Positions 9,381 to 18,070 of a stretch of 64,000 bases of DNA are shown here, piece by piece. Source of the DNA: CAYJPV01 sp964372095 (GTDB lineage: Bacteria; Acidobacteriota; Vicinamibacteria; Vicinamibacterales; JAKQTR01); NCBI GenBank assembly GCA_964372095.1, contig CAYJPV010000016.1, forward strand, positions 50,732 through 114,731. Reading direction: 5' to 3'. Under the pieces are notes generated by a model. The model saw only the letters and a list, made by a program, of their open reading frames with translations. It did not search any database and was not told the DNA's origin. The first letter of the stretch is position 1; every line of letters starts with the position of its first letter. The position numbers and the translations under genes are program-made.

Positions 9381-9546
9381 CTAGTCCCCTGGATCCGTGA
9401 TTCCTTGGATAAGTCCCGGAGCGCGGCGCCCGGCTGGCCAGGCGCGATGACCGAGGATAGTGGGCCTATCTGAGGGAAGAGCAACGCCGCCAGCCGGGAT
9501 GCCCCGCCCGGAAATTATGTGAGGAATCACGGTTCCAGGGGACTAG
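9381..9546. mobile_element. Candidate miniature inverted-repeat element, 166 bp
   Basis: The segment begins CTAGTCCCCTGGATCCGTGA and ends with the near-perfect reverse complement. The imperfect complementarity continues inward for about 65 bases on each side (GATTCCT...CCCGGCTGGC on both arms). It has no ORF of its own and occupies the 364-bp gap between the divergent peptidase (start 9246) and MFS (start 9611) genes; the rest of that gap shows nothing I can name. It looks like a MITE or long REP-like hairpin. No transposase in this window has matching ends. Confidence 0.55.
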
Positions 9547-9610
9547 AGTACTTGCGCCCCTGTGGCGTGGCGTGCGCGTTCGCACGGTGAGTATCCGGAT
9601 TGGATGGAGG

Positions 9611-10846
9611 ATGACGACAGAGCGTGGCGCGGCCGAGCGGACGCGTGCGACTCCGCTGCTGCGGCAGCCGGTGTTCGTCTCGTTGTTGATGACGGCGCTG
9701 GTGTCGAATGTCGGCAGCTGGATGCAGGGGTTCTCGGAGCAATGGCTGGTGGTCCAGATGGCCGGCGCCGAAGCGCCGCGCTGGGCCGGCCGCCAGGGGT
9801 TCGCCAGCGGCTTCGCCATGCTGCTGCTCATTCCGTTTGCTGGTGCCCTCGGAGACCGTTTCGACCGGCGGCGGCTGCTTGCCGTGAGCCAGGTCTGGCT
9901 GGCCTGCATTGCCGTCATGATGGGCACGCTGGCCTGGACGCCGGGCGGCCTCACGCTCGGGCGCCTGGTGGCGTTCGCGGCGGCCACGGGCGTGGGCATG
10001 GCGCTGATGGTGCCGATGCTCAACAGCCTGCTGCCAGGTGTCGTGACGCGCGACGAACTGACGGCCGCCTCCGGCCTGATGTCCGCCCAGTTCAACGTGA
10101 GCCGCGTCGTCGGGCCGACCTTGTCGGCGGCCGTCTTGTCGTGGTGGGGCGCGTCCGGCAATTTCTTCCTGAATGCGTTGTCATTCCTGGGCCTCATCGT
10201 CGTGTCGTTTCGCCTGCCCGCACCCGTTCCGGAACGGGCCGGGGCTGGACGGGGGTCGTACGCCGAAGCCTGGCGTCACTGCCGAGAGGACCGCGAACTG
10301 CGGGTGGCCCTCGTTCTGGCGCTCGTCGTGGGCACTTTCGCGTGGTCGTACCACACGTTCGTCACCGTCTATGCGGTGCGGTACCTGGGCGCGCAGGCCC
10401 ACGGTGCCGCCGGGCTCCTGGCGGCGTACGGCGCGGGGGCGATCACCGGGTCGTTGCTGCTGTCGCGCGATACCGGCGGTTCGCCGTGGCGACGGCTGCG
10501 GATGGGGCTGGCGGCGTATGGCGGCGGGCTGGTGCTCGTCGGGGCGTGGCCCCACGACGTGGTGACGCTGGTCGTGGCGGCCGGCCTCGGCGGCGCCCAT
10601 GCTGTGTTCGGAAACCTGCTGTCGGTGGCGGTGCAGCACAGGGCCCCGGATGCCATGCGCGGGCGCATCACCGCCATTTACCTGATGGCGATCCTGGGGA
10701 CGACGCCGCTCGGGAACCTCCTGGCTGGCGAAGTGGCCCAGGCCCTCGGTTATCACGGCGTTCGGTGGGTGCTCGGGGCCCAGGGTGTGCTGCTGATCGG
10801 TTCGGCGGTCTGGGCCTGGCGCCGGATGGCGGCGCAGGTCCGGTAG
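9611..10846 (+). CDS. MFS transporter, EntS-like (MFS_3)
   Basis: This is an inner-membrane secondary transporter with about 12 hydrophobic segments in 411 residues. GALGDRFDRRRLL after TM2 is the MFS motif A, and NVSRVVGPTLSA in TM5 is typical of the enterobactin-exporter-like MFS_3 group, so efflux of a small molecule is likely; the substrate cannot be read. I use the ATG at 9611 (MTTERGAAERTR). GGAGG directly abuts it, too close to be its ribosome site, so GTG codons upstream (from 9572) remain possible. The DUF1697 gene follows after 26 bases. Confidence 0.82.
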   Translation: MTTERGAAERTRATPLLRQPVFVSLLMTALVSNVGSWMQGFSEQWLVVQMAGAEAPRWAGRQGFASGFAMLLLIPFAGALGDRFDRRRLLAVSQVWLACIAVMMGTLAWTPGGLTLGRLVAFAAATGVGMALMVPMLNSLLPGVVTRDELTAASGLMSAQFNVSRVVGPTLSAAVLSWWGASGNFFLNALSFLGLIVVSFRLPAPVPERAGAGRGSYAEAWRHCREDRELRVALVLALVVGTFAWSYHTFVTVYAVRYLGAQAHGAAGLLAAYGAGAITGSLLLSRDTGGSPWRRLRMGLAAYGGGLVLVGAWPHDVVTLVVAAGLGGAHAVFGNLLSVAVQHRAPDAMRGRITAIYLMAILGTTPLGNLLAGEVAQALGYHGVRWVLGAQGVLLIGSAVWAWRRMAAQVR

Positions 10847-10872
10847 GCCGAGCCAGAGGGGTGGAATCGGAC

Positions 10873-11409
10873 GTGTCCCACTTTGTCGTGCTGCTCCGCG
10901 GCGTGAACGTCGGCCGGGGAAACCGGGTGCCAATGGCCGGGTTTCGCGCGCTCCTGGAATCGCTGGGCTTCAGCGCCGTGAAGACGGTGTTGAACAGCGG
11001 CAACGCCGTCTTCGCCGGCCCGGCGCGATCATCCGGTGCACTGGCGCGTACGATCCGGGCGGAGCTGCACTCGAGCCTCGGCCTCGACGTTCCGGTGATT
11101 GTGAAGTCAGCGGCCGAGTTCACCGCGGTCGTCGAGGGCAACGTGCTCGCAGGCGCGTGCCAGGACGCCTCGCGCCTGCTCGTGGCGTTCGCACAGGATC
11201 CGGCGGTCGTGCAGGGATTGGCGGGTGTGGCGACACTGGTGCGGTCACCCGAGCAGTTTGCCGTCGGCACCCATGCTGCGTATCTCTCGTGCCCGAACGG
11301 CATCCTCGAGAGCCAGGCAGCCGTGGTGCTGCTGGGGATGGGTGGCGCCGGCATCACCACGCGCAACTGGGCGACGGTGCAGAAACTCCACGCGCTGCTG
11401 GCTCCGTAG
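10873..11409 (+). CDS. DUF1697 family protein
   Basis: The protein begins SHFVVLLRGVNVGRGNRVPM and continues FRALLESLGFSAVKTVLNSGNAVF, the hallmark start of DUF1697 proteins, whose function is not established. It has 178 residues, no signal peptide and no membrane helix. The start could be the GTG at 10861 or at 10873; the latter puts the start where relatives begin. A much longer ORF runs through the MFS gene in this frame, but its first 430 codons are an out-of-frame shadow of the transporter. It probably forms an operon with the MFS gene. Confidence 0.85.
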   Translation: MSHFVVLLRGVNVGRGNRVPMAGFRALLESLGFSAVKTVLNSGNAVFAGPARSSGALARTIRAELHSSLGLDVPVIVKSAAEFTAVVEGNVLAGACQDASRLLVAFAQDPAVVQGLAGVATLVRSPEQFAVGTHAAYLSCPNGILESQAAVVLLGMGGAGITTRNWATVQKLHALLAP

Positions 11410-11475
11410 CCCCCTCGTTACGTAGCCCCGGACCTCCCGCCTTCGCGCGAAGCGCTACGGCGTGGCCGCGACGGA

Positions 11476-11559
11476 GTTCAAAGAACGTGGTCGGGTCAGG
11501 TCCCGGGGGGGGCGATCCCGCACGTAGCGCCGGCCCCTGTCCCGGCCGCGTTCTTGAAC
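11476..11559. repeat. Imperfect inverted repeat, REP-like
   Basis: GTTCAAAGAACGTGGTCGGG at 11476 and a near reverse complement at 11536-11559 form arms of about 24 bases with three or four differences. They lie in the 593-base gene-free stretch between DUF1697 and trpB2 (11410-12002), which otherwise holds the tRNA-Pro gene, its downstream hairpin, a small palindrome and a heptamer array. Confidence 0.5.
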
Positions 11560-11641
11560 GCTGAGTGCGCAATCACGCACAAGATGTGCGTGTTCAAGTA
11601 TTTCGTGGCAAGACGAAAAGTCCGGAGAGTGCCCTGAATCC

Positions 11642-11691
11642 GTCGCCCCGACCAAGGCCGGAGCGGATGCGATGGAATTGGTCGGGGCGAC
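11642..11691. repeat. Hairpin built from copies of the tRNA-Pro 3' end
   Basis: GTCGCCCCGACCAA at 11642-11655 and its exact reverse complement at 11678-11691 make a 14-bp stem with a 22-base loop. The 14 bases also equal the last bases of the neighbouring tRNA-Pro with its CCA (11728-11741). The hairpin lies just downstream of the tRNA, so it may terminate its transcript, or it may be the trace of site-specific integration at the tRNA 3' end. Confidence 0.7.
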
Positions 11692-11728
11692 CCTTCGACG
11701 ACGCTCAGGGTGGCCCCGTGTGAAAAGT

Positions 11729-11805
11729 TGGTCGGGGCGACTGGATTCGAACCAGCGACCCCCTGCGCCCAAGGCAGGTGCGCTACCAGGCTGCGCTACG
11801 CCCCG
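11729..11805 (-). tRNA. tRNA-Pro (anticodon TGG), CCA encoded
   Basis: On the minus strand the sequence folds as a full cloverleaf: acceptor CGGGGCG paired with CGCCCCG, U8-A9, D-arm GCGC/GCGC, anticodon stem CCTGC/GCAGG with loop CTTGGGC (anticodon TGG), and a T-arm with TTCGAAT. Discriminator A is followed directly by an encoded CCA at 11729-11731. The TGG anticodon reads proline codons. It is the only tRNA I find in the window. Confidence 0.95.
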
Positions 11806-11891
11806 ACCAGCGACGGATCTGGCGACCCGCCGAATCCCCATTATGACTGAAGCGCCCCGTGCGGTCACGTCCGGATGACGTGTGGGCTGAC

Positions 11892-11909
11892 GTCCGGCTG
11901 AAGCCGGAC
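11892..11909. repeat. Short dispersed palindrome GTCCGGCTGAAGCCGGAC
   Basis: An 18-base perfect inverted repeat with a two-base loop, followed by GCCACCACG. A second member with C/G outer bases lies at 52848-52865. This is a small REP-like family. Confidence 0.6.
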
Positions 11910-11946
11910 GCCACCACGCCCCCAAGCCCCACGCCCCGGGCCCCGA

Positions 11947-12000
11947 GCCGACAGCCGACAGCCGACAGCCGACAGCCGACAGCCGAAGGCCGATCGCCGC
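11947..12000. repeat. Heptamer array, GCCGACA type
   Basis: Five exact GCCGACA units (11947-11981) are followed in phase by GCCGAAG, GCCGATC and GCCGC. The array ends two bases before the stop codon of trpB2 (12003). Confidence 0.9.
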
Positions 12001-12002
12001 CG

Positions 12003-13307
12003 TCAGTCCTTCATCTGCCCGCCCAGGTACGCTTCGTACGCGGCCATGTCGAAAATGCCGTGCCCGGACAGGTTGAACAGAATCGTCTTCTTCTCGCCCG
12101 ATTCGCGCGCGGCGATGGCGTGCTGCACGCAACTGTGGATGGCGTGCGCCGACTCGGGTGCCGGGATCGTGCCCTCCGTCCGCGCGAACGCCACGGCGCT
12201 CTCGAACACCTCCCGCTGGCCATAGGCTTCGGCCTCGATGAGCCCGGCGTGCAGCAGGTGGCTGACGAGCGGCGCCGAGCCGTGATACCGCAGGCCGCCC
12301 GCGTGGGCCGGCGGCGGCACGAAACGGTGCCCCATGGTGTGCATCATCATGAGCGGCGTCAGTTCGGCGATGTCCCCGAAGTCGTACTCGTGCGCCCCTT
12401 TCGTGAGGCTCGGGCACGACTGGGGCTCGGCGGCGATCACGCGCAGCGCCGGCCGCTCGCCCTTGATCTTGTCGCGCACGAACGGGAACGCGAGGCCCGC
12501 GAAATTGCTGCCGCCGCCGTGGCACGCGATGAGGATGTCGGGGTAGTCGCCCGCCAGCTCCATCTGCTTCTTGGCTTCCTGGCCGATGATCGTCTGGTGC
12601 AGCAGCACGTGGTTGAGCACGCTGCCCAGGGCGTACTTCGTATCGTCGCGCCCGGCGGCGTCTTCGACGGCCTCCGAGATCGCGATGCCCAGGCTGCCGG
12701 GCGAATTCGGATCGTCGTCCAGCACGGCGCGGCCGGATGCGGTCAGCGTCGACGGACTCGCCACGATCTGCGCGCCGTACGTCTTCATCATGATCCGGCG
12801 GTACGGCTTGAGGTCGTAGCTGTTGCGGACCATGTACACCATGCACTCGAGACCCATCAGCCGGCACGCGCAGGACAGCGCGCTGCCCCACTGGCCTGCC
12901 CCGGTTTCCGTCGCCAGGCGCTTGACCCCCTCCTGCTTGTTGGCCCACGCCTGCATGATCGCGGTGTTCAGCTTGTGGCTGCCCACCGGGCTCACGTGTT
13001 CCGACTTGTAGTAGATCCTGGCGGGCGTCTGCAGAAATTCTTCGAATGCCCGTGCGCGGTACACGGGGCTCGGCCGGTACAGGCGGTAGATGTCGCGCAC
13101 CTCATCGGGGATCGCGATCATCGGTTCCTGCGACACCTCCTGCATGATGAGCGACATGGGGAAGATCGGCGCCAGCGCGTCCGGACCGATAGGCTCCCGC
13201 GTCACCGGGTGGAGCGGCGGCGGCAGCGGCGTCGGCAGATCGGGCGCGATGTTGTAGAAGTGCGTGGGGATGTCGGATTCGGGCAGCGTGATCTTCGTGT
13301 CGGTCAT
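12003..13307 (-). CDS. trpB2: TrpB-like tryptophan synthase beta chain, TrpB2 class
   Basis: This PLP enzyme condenses indole and serine to tryptophan, or salvages indole. The N-terminal extension, and motifs such as GRPSP-like YRPSPVYRARAFE, the PLP lysine in PVGSHKLNTA, ETGAGQWGSAL and the phosphate-binding glycine-rich CHGGGSNFAG, place the 434-residue protein in the TrpB2 (archaeal-like) class rather than the TrpA-partnered TrpB1. No trpA is adjacent, which fits TrpB2 acting without TrpA. The ATG at 13307 has GAGG about 11 bases upstream. Both flanks carry heptamer arrays. Confidence 0.93.
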   Translation of the reverse strand: MTDTKITLPESDIPTHFYNIAPDLPTPLPPPLHPVTREPIGPDALAPIFPMSLIMQEVSQEPMIAIPDEVRDIYRLYRPSPVYRARAFEEFLQTPARIYYKSEHVSPVGSHKLNTAIMQAWANKQEGVKRLATETGAGQWGSALSCACRLMGLECMVYMVRNSYDLKPYRRIMMKTYGAQIVASPSTLTASGRAVLDDDPNSPGSLGIAISEAVEDAAGRDDTKYALGSVLNHVLLHQTIIGQEAKKQMELAGDYPDILIACHGGGSNFAGLAFPFVRDKIKGERPALRVIAAEPQSCPSLTKGAHEYDFGDIAELTPLMMMHTMGHRFVPPPAHAGGLRYHGSAPLVSHLLHAGLIEAEAYGQREVFESAVAFARTEGTIPAPESAHAIHSCVQHAIAARESGEKKTILFNLSGHGIFDMAAYEAYLGGQMKD

Positions 13308-13348
13308 GGGGTAGTACCTCGAGGGCGAATCATAGAGCAGTCCGTGGC

Positions 13349-13463
<115 letters not shown>

Positions 13464-13483
<20 letters not shown>

Positions 13484-13997
13484 GTCCCCCCGTGACCGCC
13501 ACGGGCGCTTCAAGCCGCACGATGTTCGCCGGCAGACACATCTTGCCGTCACAAGCCTGGAACGTAATCTCTATCTTGAGGGGATACGATCCCGCAGGCG
13601 TGTTGGCCAGGGGCGTCACCGGGAGACGGAACGTGGTCTCGCCCGCATACGACGCCGTGATCTGACCGAACGCCTCGTCCATCTCCCGTTCGGGTTCGGG
13701 GGCATCGAGCTTTCCGGCGGCCTCGAAGGCACCGCCCTTGGTCACGGTGATCGTCACCGGACGTGGACCACTGTTGGCTTCGTCCGGGGCATAGACATGC
13801 CAGCCTTCGTCGATGGCCGCGGTGACGAGGGCTTTCAGTGTGCCGCCGGCCGCGATGGTGCCCGAGGCAGGCTCGAGGGCCAGGGACCAGCGGACCGGCT
13901 GGGGCGGGCCCTGCTGCGGCGCCAGTTCGTGCGGGGAGGCCGCCGGGATGGCCAAGGCGAACAACAGGGCGGTGAACGTCAGGGACAGCGTGCGCAT
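13464..13997 (-). CDS. Exported stand-alone DsbD N-terminal domain protein
   Basis: The 177-residue protein has a signal peptide (MRTLSLTFTALLFALAIPAA) and one domain resembling the N-terminal periplasmic domain of the disulfide reductase DsbD, with the diagnostic Cys pair in FQACDGKMCLPA near residues 153-160. In full DsbD this domain receives electrons from a membrane domain, which is absent here and next door. It may therefore be an orphan thiol-exchange or cytochrome/metal-assembly accessory protein. The ATG at 13997 is the natural start. Its C-terminal residues and stop come from the heptamer array. Confidence 0.8.
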
Positions 13998-14220
13998 GGA
14001 TGTATGCTACACGAGACCGGGCCGGACAGGCCCGTGGGTGCGGACAGGTCGTCCGCCAGCTGGGGGAGTTCCGAGAACGATGCCAACGAAGCCAGGCTGT
14101 CGGCGCTGATCGCGCGTCTGCTGGCCGAGTAGGTTCCCAGCCTGCCAACTTTTTGGGCCAGCATTCGTCTATACGAAGAGTCGCAGCACGGTCTCCACCC
14201 GATCTGGTCAGGGGATTCCC

Positions 14221-16491
14221 ATGCGTTCCTTCGTGTGGTTCTGGGCGCTCATCCTGTTCTGTGCCTCGTCGGTTCCGGCCGTGGCCCAGGCGCCGGTCGC
14301 CCCCGCGGGCCCGGCGGCCGCGGCGCGATTCACGGCCGTCCGGGCTTCGGCGCCCGTGAAGGTTGATGGTGTGCTCGACGAAGACGCCTGGAAGACCGCG
14401 ACGGTGGTACCCCTGCCCTACGAGTGGGCGCCCGGCGATAATGCCCCGCCGCCGGTTCCAACCGAGTGCCTCGTGACGTACGACCGCGACAACCTGTACA
14501 TCGCGTTCCGGGCCCACGATCCCAATCCGGGCGCGATTCGGGCGCACCTCATGGATCGCGACGACACGGATACGCTCATCCAGGACGACCACATCGGGTT
14601 CATGATCGACACGTTCAACGACGAACGGCGCGCCTTCCAGTTCCGCGTGAACCCGCTCGGTGTGCAGGCGGACGCGATCTTCAGCGAGCAGGACGGCGTC
14701 GAAGACTTCTCGTGGGACATGCTGTGGGCGGCCTCCGGCCGAATCACCGGTGATGGTTATGTCGTCGAGACCGCGTTGCCGCTCAAGCAGCTGCGGTTCC
14801 CCGGCGGCGGTGCGGTGCAGACCTGGGGGTTCGAGGCGTTCCGCTCGTGGCCACGCAACGTCCGGCACCGCCTGACGTCGAGGCCGACCGACCGCAACAA
14901 GGGCTGCATTCTCTGCCAGGAAAACAAGATCGACGGATTCGAGGGGCTCGAACCCGGCCGCAACATCGAACTGGATCCGACGGCGACGTTCAACCGCACC
15001 GACACGCGCGAGACGCCGGCGAGTGCGGGCCTCACGTCCGGGAGTCTCGACAGCGCGGCGGGGCTGACGGGGCGCTGGAGCATCACCCCGAGCTTCACAC
15101 TGAACGGCACGGTCAATCCCGACTTCTCGCAGATCGAAGCGGACGTGGCGCAGCTCGACGTGAACACGCGCTTCGCCCTGTATTACCCCGAAAAACGTCC
15201 ATTCTTCCTGGAAGGCGTTGACGCGTTTACCACGCCCATCCAGGCGGTGTTCACGCGCACGGTCGCCGACCCGTACGTCGGCGCCAAGGTGACAGGTAAG
15301 CAGGGCCGCCACCTTGCCGGCGTGTTCGTCACCCGGGATCGCCTCAACAACCTGCTGTTCCCCGCGAACGAAGGGTCGGACTCCACCACGCTCGACGACG
15401 ACGTCACCGGCATCGTCGGGCGGTACCGCGTTGACCTGGGAAGGGGCTCGACGATCGGCGGACTGTACTCCGGCCGCGAGGGTACGGGTTACTTCAACCG
15501 GCAGTTCGGCGGCGATGCGTTCGTCCGCCTCACGCCGTCGGACGCCATCCGCGTCCAGATCCTGCGAAGTGAGACGCGGTATCCGGACGCCGTCGCGACG
15601 GACTTCGGCCAGGAACAAGGGACATTTGGCGGCAACGCCGCGTCCGTCCAGGTGGAACACTTCGCCCGGAACTGGATCGCCTTCGGATCGTTCGATGCCT
15701 ACAGCCCCGGATTTCGCAGCGATTCCGGGTATGTGCCCCAGGTCGACCTCCGGATGTTCAACGGACAGGGCCAGCGGCGGTTCCGGCGGCCGAGCGGCTC
15801 CTGGTTCAATGGCCTCGACATCGGCATACGGGGCTGGCGTGGCACGACCGCTGACTGGGACCTGCGCGAACAGACCGTGGCCGGGTTCATCAACTACATG
15901 GGGCCGCTGCAGACGCAGGCGTCGCTCAACTGGCCCCGGGACATCATCGTCTTTGCCGGGCAGCGGTACGAGTACTGGCGGCCGAACATCTTCCTCGGCG
16001 TTAAGCCGTCCGGGGATCTGAATCTCGAGGTCTTCGGCCGCGTTGGAGGCGGCGTGGATTACTCGAACGGCCAGGCGGCGACGCAGGCCATCCAGCTCGC
16101 GCCTGCCATCGAGTACCGCCCCCTCTCGCGTGTCAGCCTGCGGTTGAGCTACAACCTCGATCAGTTGTCCGTGGACGGCGGACGCCTCTACCGGGCGCAT
16201 CTGACCCAGGTGAAGGCCATCTACCACATCAACGTGCGCACGTTCGTCCGGGCCATCCTGCAGTACACGGACATCACGCGCGACCCCGCGTTGTACCGGT
16301 TCCCGACCGACGCCCGCACTCGGCGCCTGTTCTCGCAGTTCCTGTTCTCGTACAAGCTGAATCCGCAGACCGTGTTGTTTGCCGGGTACTCGGACAACAG
16401 CAGCGGGGTGGGCGACGTCCGTCAGCCCATCGATCTCCAGCGGCAGAACCGCACGTTCTTCGTGAAGCTCGGATACGCGTGGGTGTTGTAG
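14221..16491 (+). CDS. Exported CBM9-like / DUF5916 outer-membrane protein
   Basis: The protein starts with a signal peptide (MRSFVWFWALILFCASSVPAVAQ). Residues 40-230 look like a family-9 carbohydrate-binding-type beta-sandwich (VDGVLDEDAWKTA, DRDNLYIAFRAHDPNP). The C-terminal 500 residues match the DUF5916 barrel region: YYPEKRPFFLEG, ARTVADP-like TRTVADPYVGAKVTGK, and a final FVKLGYAWVL ending in an aromatic-rich beta strand. This arrangement is widespread in Bacteroidota and Acidobacteriota and is thought to be an outer-membrane protein linked to peptidases or uptake; the role is unproven. The 223-base upstream gap shows no recognisable element. Confidence 0.85.
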   Translation: MRSFVWFWALILFCASSVPAVAQAPVAPAGPAAAARFTAVRASAPVKVDGVLDEDAWKTATVVPLPYEWAPGDNAPPPVPTECLVTYDRDNLYIAFRAHDPNPGAIRAHLMDRDDTDTLIQDDHIGFMIDTFNDERRAFQFRVNPLGVQADAIFSEQDGVEDFSWDMLWAASGRITGDGYVVETALPLKQLRFPGGGAVQTWGFEAFRSWPRNVRHRLTSRPTDRNKGCILCQENKIDGFEGLEPGRNIELDPTATFNRTDTRETPASAGLTSGSLDSAAGLTGRWSITPSFTLNGTVNPDFSQIEADVAQLDVNTRFALYYPEKRPFFLEGVDAFTTPIQAVFTRTVADPYVGAKVTGKQGRHLAGVFVTRDRLNNLLFPANEGSDSTTLDDDVTGIVGRYRVDLGRGSTIGGLYSGREGTGYFNRQFGGDAFVRLTPSDAIRVQILRSETRYPDAVATDFGQEQGTFGGNAASVQVEHFARNWIAFGSFDAYSPGFRSDSGYVPQVDLRMFNGQGQRRFRRPSGSWFNGLDIGIRGWRGTTADWDLREQTVAGFINYMGPLQTQASLNWPRDIIVFAGQRYEYWRPNIFLGVKPSGDLNLEVFGRVGGGVDYSNGQAATQAIQLAPAIEYRPLSRVSLRLSYNLDQLSVDGGRLYRAHLTQVKAIYHINVRTFVRAILQYTDITRDPALYRFPTDARTRRLFSQFLFSYKLNPQTVLFAGYSDNSSGVGDVRQPIDLQRQNRTFFVKLGYAWVL

Positions 16492-16595
16492 ATCGGCTAT
16501 CGGCGATCGGCCATCGACTGTCGACCATCGGCCGTCGCCACGTGGCACCGGGGGACCCCCTACTGCCTACTGACTACTGACTACCTGACTACCTG
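16491..16595. repeat. Heptamer array, ATCGGC to TACTGAC types
   Basis: Units GATCGGC, TATCGGC, GATCGGC, CATCGAC, TGTCGAC, CATCGGC, CGTCGCC, ACGTGGC, ACCGGGG, GACCCCC, TACTGCC, TACTGAC, TACTGAC and TACCTGA follow one another in phase, starting on the last base of the DUF5916 stop codon. Confidence 0.8.
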
Positions 16596-16660
16596 CAGTG
16601 GAGCCCGGAACCTGCCCCGAGGCGAAACCGTTCGCGTCGTCATGGCGTCATATAGACGAC

Positions 16661-17212
16661 ATGGTCAGACCCGCAGCACTCCTTGCTCTCGTCCCGCTCC
16701 TCGCCGTGGTGGCTCACGCCCACGCCGCCGAACAGCCCGTGGCGCCGTTGTCCGTGGGGGACCCGTTCCCCCAGTTGAAGGCTGAGTACCTGACCGGCCG
16801 GAAAGCCGTGCTCCCCGACGCCGCCCAGGGCAGGATGGCGCTCGTGATGATGGGGTTCACCTACGACTCGAGGTTTGCCGTGGAGCGATGGGCCGAGGCG
16901 TTCAAGTCCGCCTTCGGCTCCCGGGCCGACGTGACGTTCTACGAAGTGCCCGTCATCGGCGGGATGGGTCGCATGGCGAAGTGGTTCATCGACTCCGGCA
17001 TGCGCAAGGGGACGCCGCGCGAGTTGCACGAGAATGTCATTACGGTGTACGGCGGCGTGAATCGCTGGAAGACGGCCATGGGCTTCTCGAAACAGGCTGA
17101 GAACGCCGCGTACCTCGCGCTGCTCGACCAGTCGGGCCGGGTGCGATGGCTGTACCACGGGGAACTGGACGAAGCGGCGATGGCGAGCCTCCGTACTGCG
17201 CTAGGACCCTGA
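16661..17212 (+). CDS. Exported hypothetical protein, possible thioredoxin-fold (ATP10-like)
   Basis: The ATG at 16661 (MVRPAALLALVPLLAVVAHA) gives a 183-residue precursor with a signal peptide. The mature part reads VGDPFPQLKAEYLTGRKAVLPD and LVMMGFTYDSRFAVERWAEAF, a layout like redox-fold proteins (a resolved beta strand then helix) but without any CXXC. The later GMRKGTPRELHENVITVYGG and LLDQSGRVRWLYHGEL recall ATP10/peroxiredoxin-like proteins. I am not sure of the family. It stands alone between a heptamer array and a convergent phosphatase-like gene. Confidence 0.65.
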   Translation: MVRPAALLALVPLLAVVAHAHAAEQPVAPLSVGDPFPQLKAEYLTGRKAVLPDAAQGRMALVMMGFTYDSRFAVERWAEAFKSAFGSRADVTFYEVPVIGGMGRMAKWFIDSGMRKGTPRELHENVITVYGGVNRWKTAMGFSKQAENAAYLALLDQSGRVRWLYHGELDEAAMASLRTALGP

Positions 17213-17251
17213 CAGGAACTGCGCCATCCTGGCCGCCCGTCCTCAGCGTTT

Positions 17252-18070
17252 TCAGAGCGCGACCCTGGCGTCGGGACCGAGTTTCCCGTGCCCGATCTTC
17301 AGCAACCCGAGCAGCACCGCCTCCACCTCGTCGCCGTCTGCGGCCCGGAAGGCGGCTGGCCCCGTGACGGGGCCGACGTGCACGGCCAGGCCCGAGTCTC
17401 GCACGGCGTCGAACACATCGTCTTCACCCTGGGCGTTCCCGATGACGACGGTGGCGCACCGGCCGTAATGGCGCTCGGCTGACAGGCGAATCTCCCGGAT
17501 AGCGTCGGCGGTGGTCCACTTCACATCAGGCAGGATCTCGATGTCCGACCCGCAGGTCACCAGCCGGAGCCGGTGTGTGCGAGCGAAGGGGGCCGCCAGT
17601 TCACGGACGCGGTCCGCGATATCGTCGCGCCGGGCGGCATCGGTCACCCAGCCGAGGCGGACCGCCAGGTAGAGGTTCCGGTATTCCACCACGAGCCCCG
17701 GTGTCTGCCGCGCGACGGTGTGGAGCGCCGCGGCCAGGGGGGTCAGGACGTCCGCGGTCCGCGCGGCGCCCAGATGGAAGAATGACAGCCGCGGCCCCTC
17801 GATCTCGATCCCGCGCAGGCCGACGTAGTGGATCCGTCGGTCCCTCCCAATCAGCGCCTGCACCTGTGCGAGGCGGCGTCCGCTCGAGACGCACACGCTG
17901 GCCGAGTGCAGGGAGGCCAGGGACGCCAGTAACGCCCGGCGGGACGCAGGCATCCGTACGTGGCCGATGTGTTCGCCGTGCTCGGCCAGCACTCCGTCCA
18001 GCGCGCAGCAGAGCAGCAGGTGCGAGTCTCGCCAGGCCCAGTTGATGGCGGCCACGATTTCCCGTGTCAT
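17252..18070 (-). CDS. Trehalose-6-phosphate phosphatase-like HAD protein, nucleophile lost
   Basis: The 272 residues follow the OtsB plan: motif I at 20-30, SSGRR near 62, a GLRGIEIEG turn, EILPDVKWTTADAI (family: rP...KG.A) and the acidic motif IV region VIGNAQGEDDVF. Motif I, normally DYDGTL, reads ALDGVL here (residues 23-28), so the Asp that becomes phosphorylated is Ala and the Thr is Val. The protein is therefore unlikely to be an ordinary phosphatase and may be a regulatory or binding homologue. No trehalose synthase is nearby. It is divergent from the two-component operon, sharing a 187-bp promoter region. Confidence 0.8.
   Translation of the reverse strand: MTREIVAAINWAWRDSHLLLCCALDGVLAEHGEHIGHVRMPASRRALLASLASLHSASVCVSSGRRLAQVQALIGRDRRIHYVGLRGIEIEGPRLSFFHLGAARTADVLTPLAAALHTVARQTPGLVVEYRNLYLAVRLGWVTDAARRDDIADRVRELAAPFARTHRLRLVTCGSDIEILPDVKWTTADAIREIRLSAERHYGRCATVVIGNAQGEDDVFDAVRDSGLAVHVGPVTGPAAFRAADGDEVEAVLLGLLKIGHGKLGPDARVAL

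Noticed and set aside
9562..11409. 615-residue plus-strand ORF as an MFS-DUF1697 fusion
   Set aside because: The first 430 codons are out of frame with the transporter and do not resemble any protein; only the DUF1697 end is real.
11410..11805. Prophage or genomic island at tRNA-Pro
   Set aside because: Repeated tRNA-end sequence is present, but there is no integrase, phage gene or composition shift nearby.
13549..16548. 999-residue minus-strand ORF
   Set aside because: It is antisense to the well-supported DUF5916 gene and has a low-complexity Arg/Val/Glu composition typical of GC-rich shadow frames.
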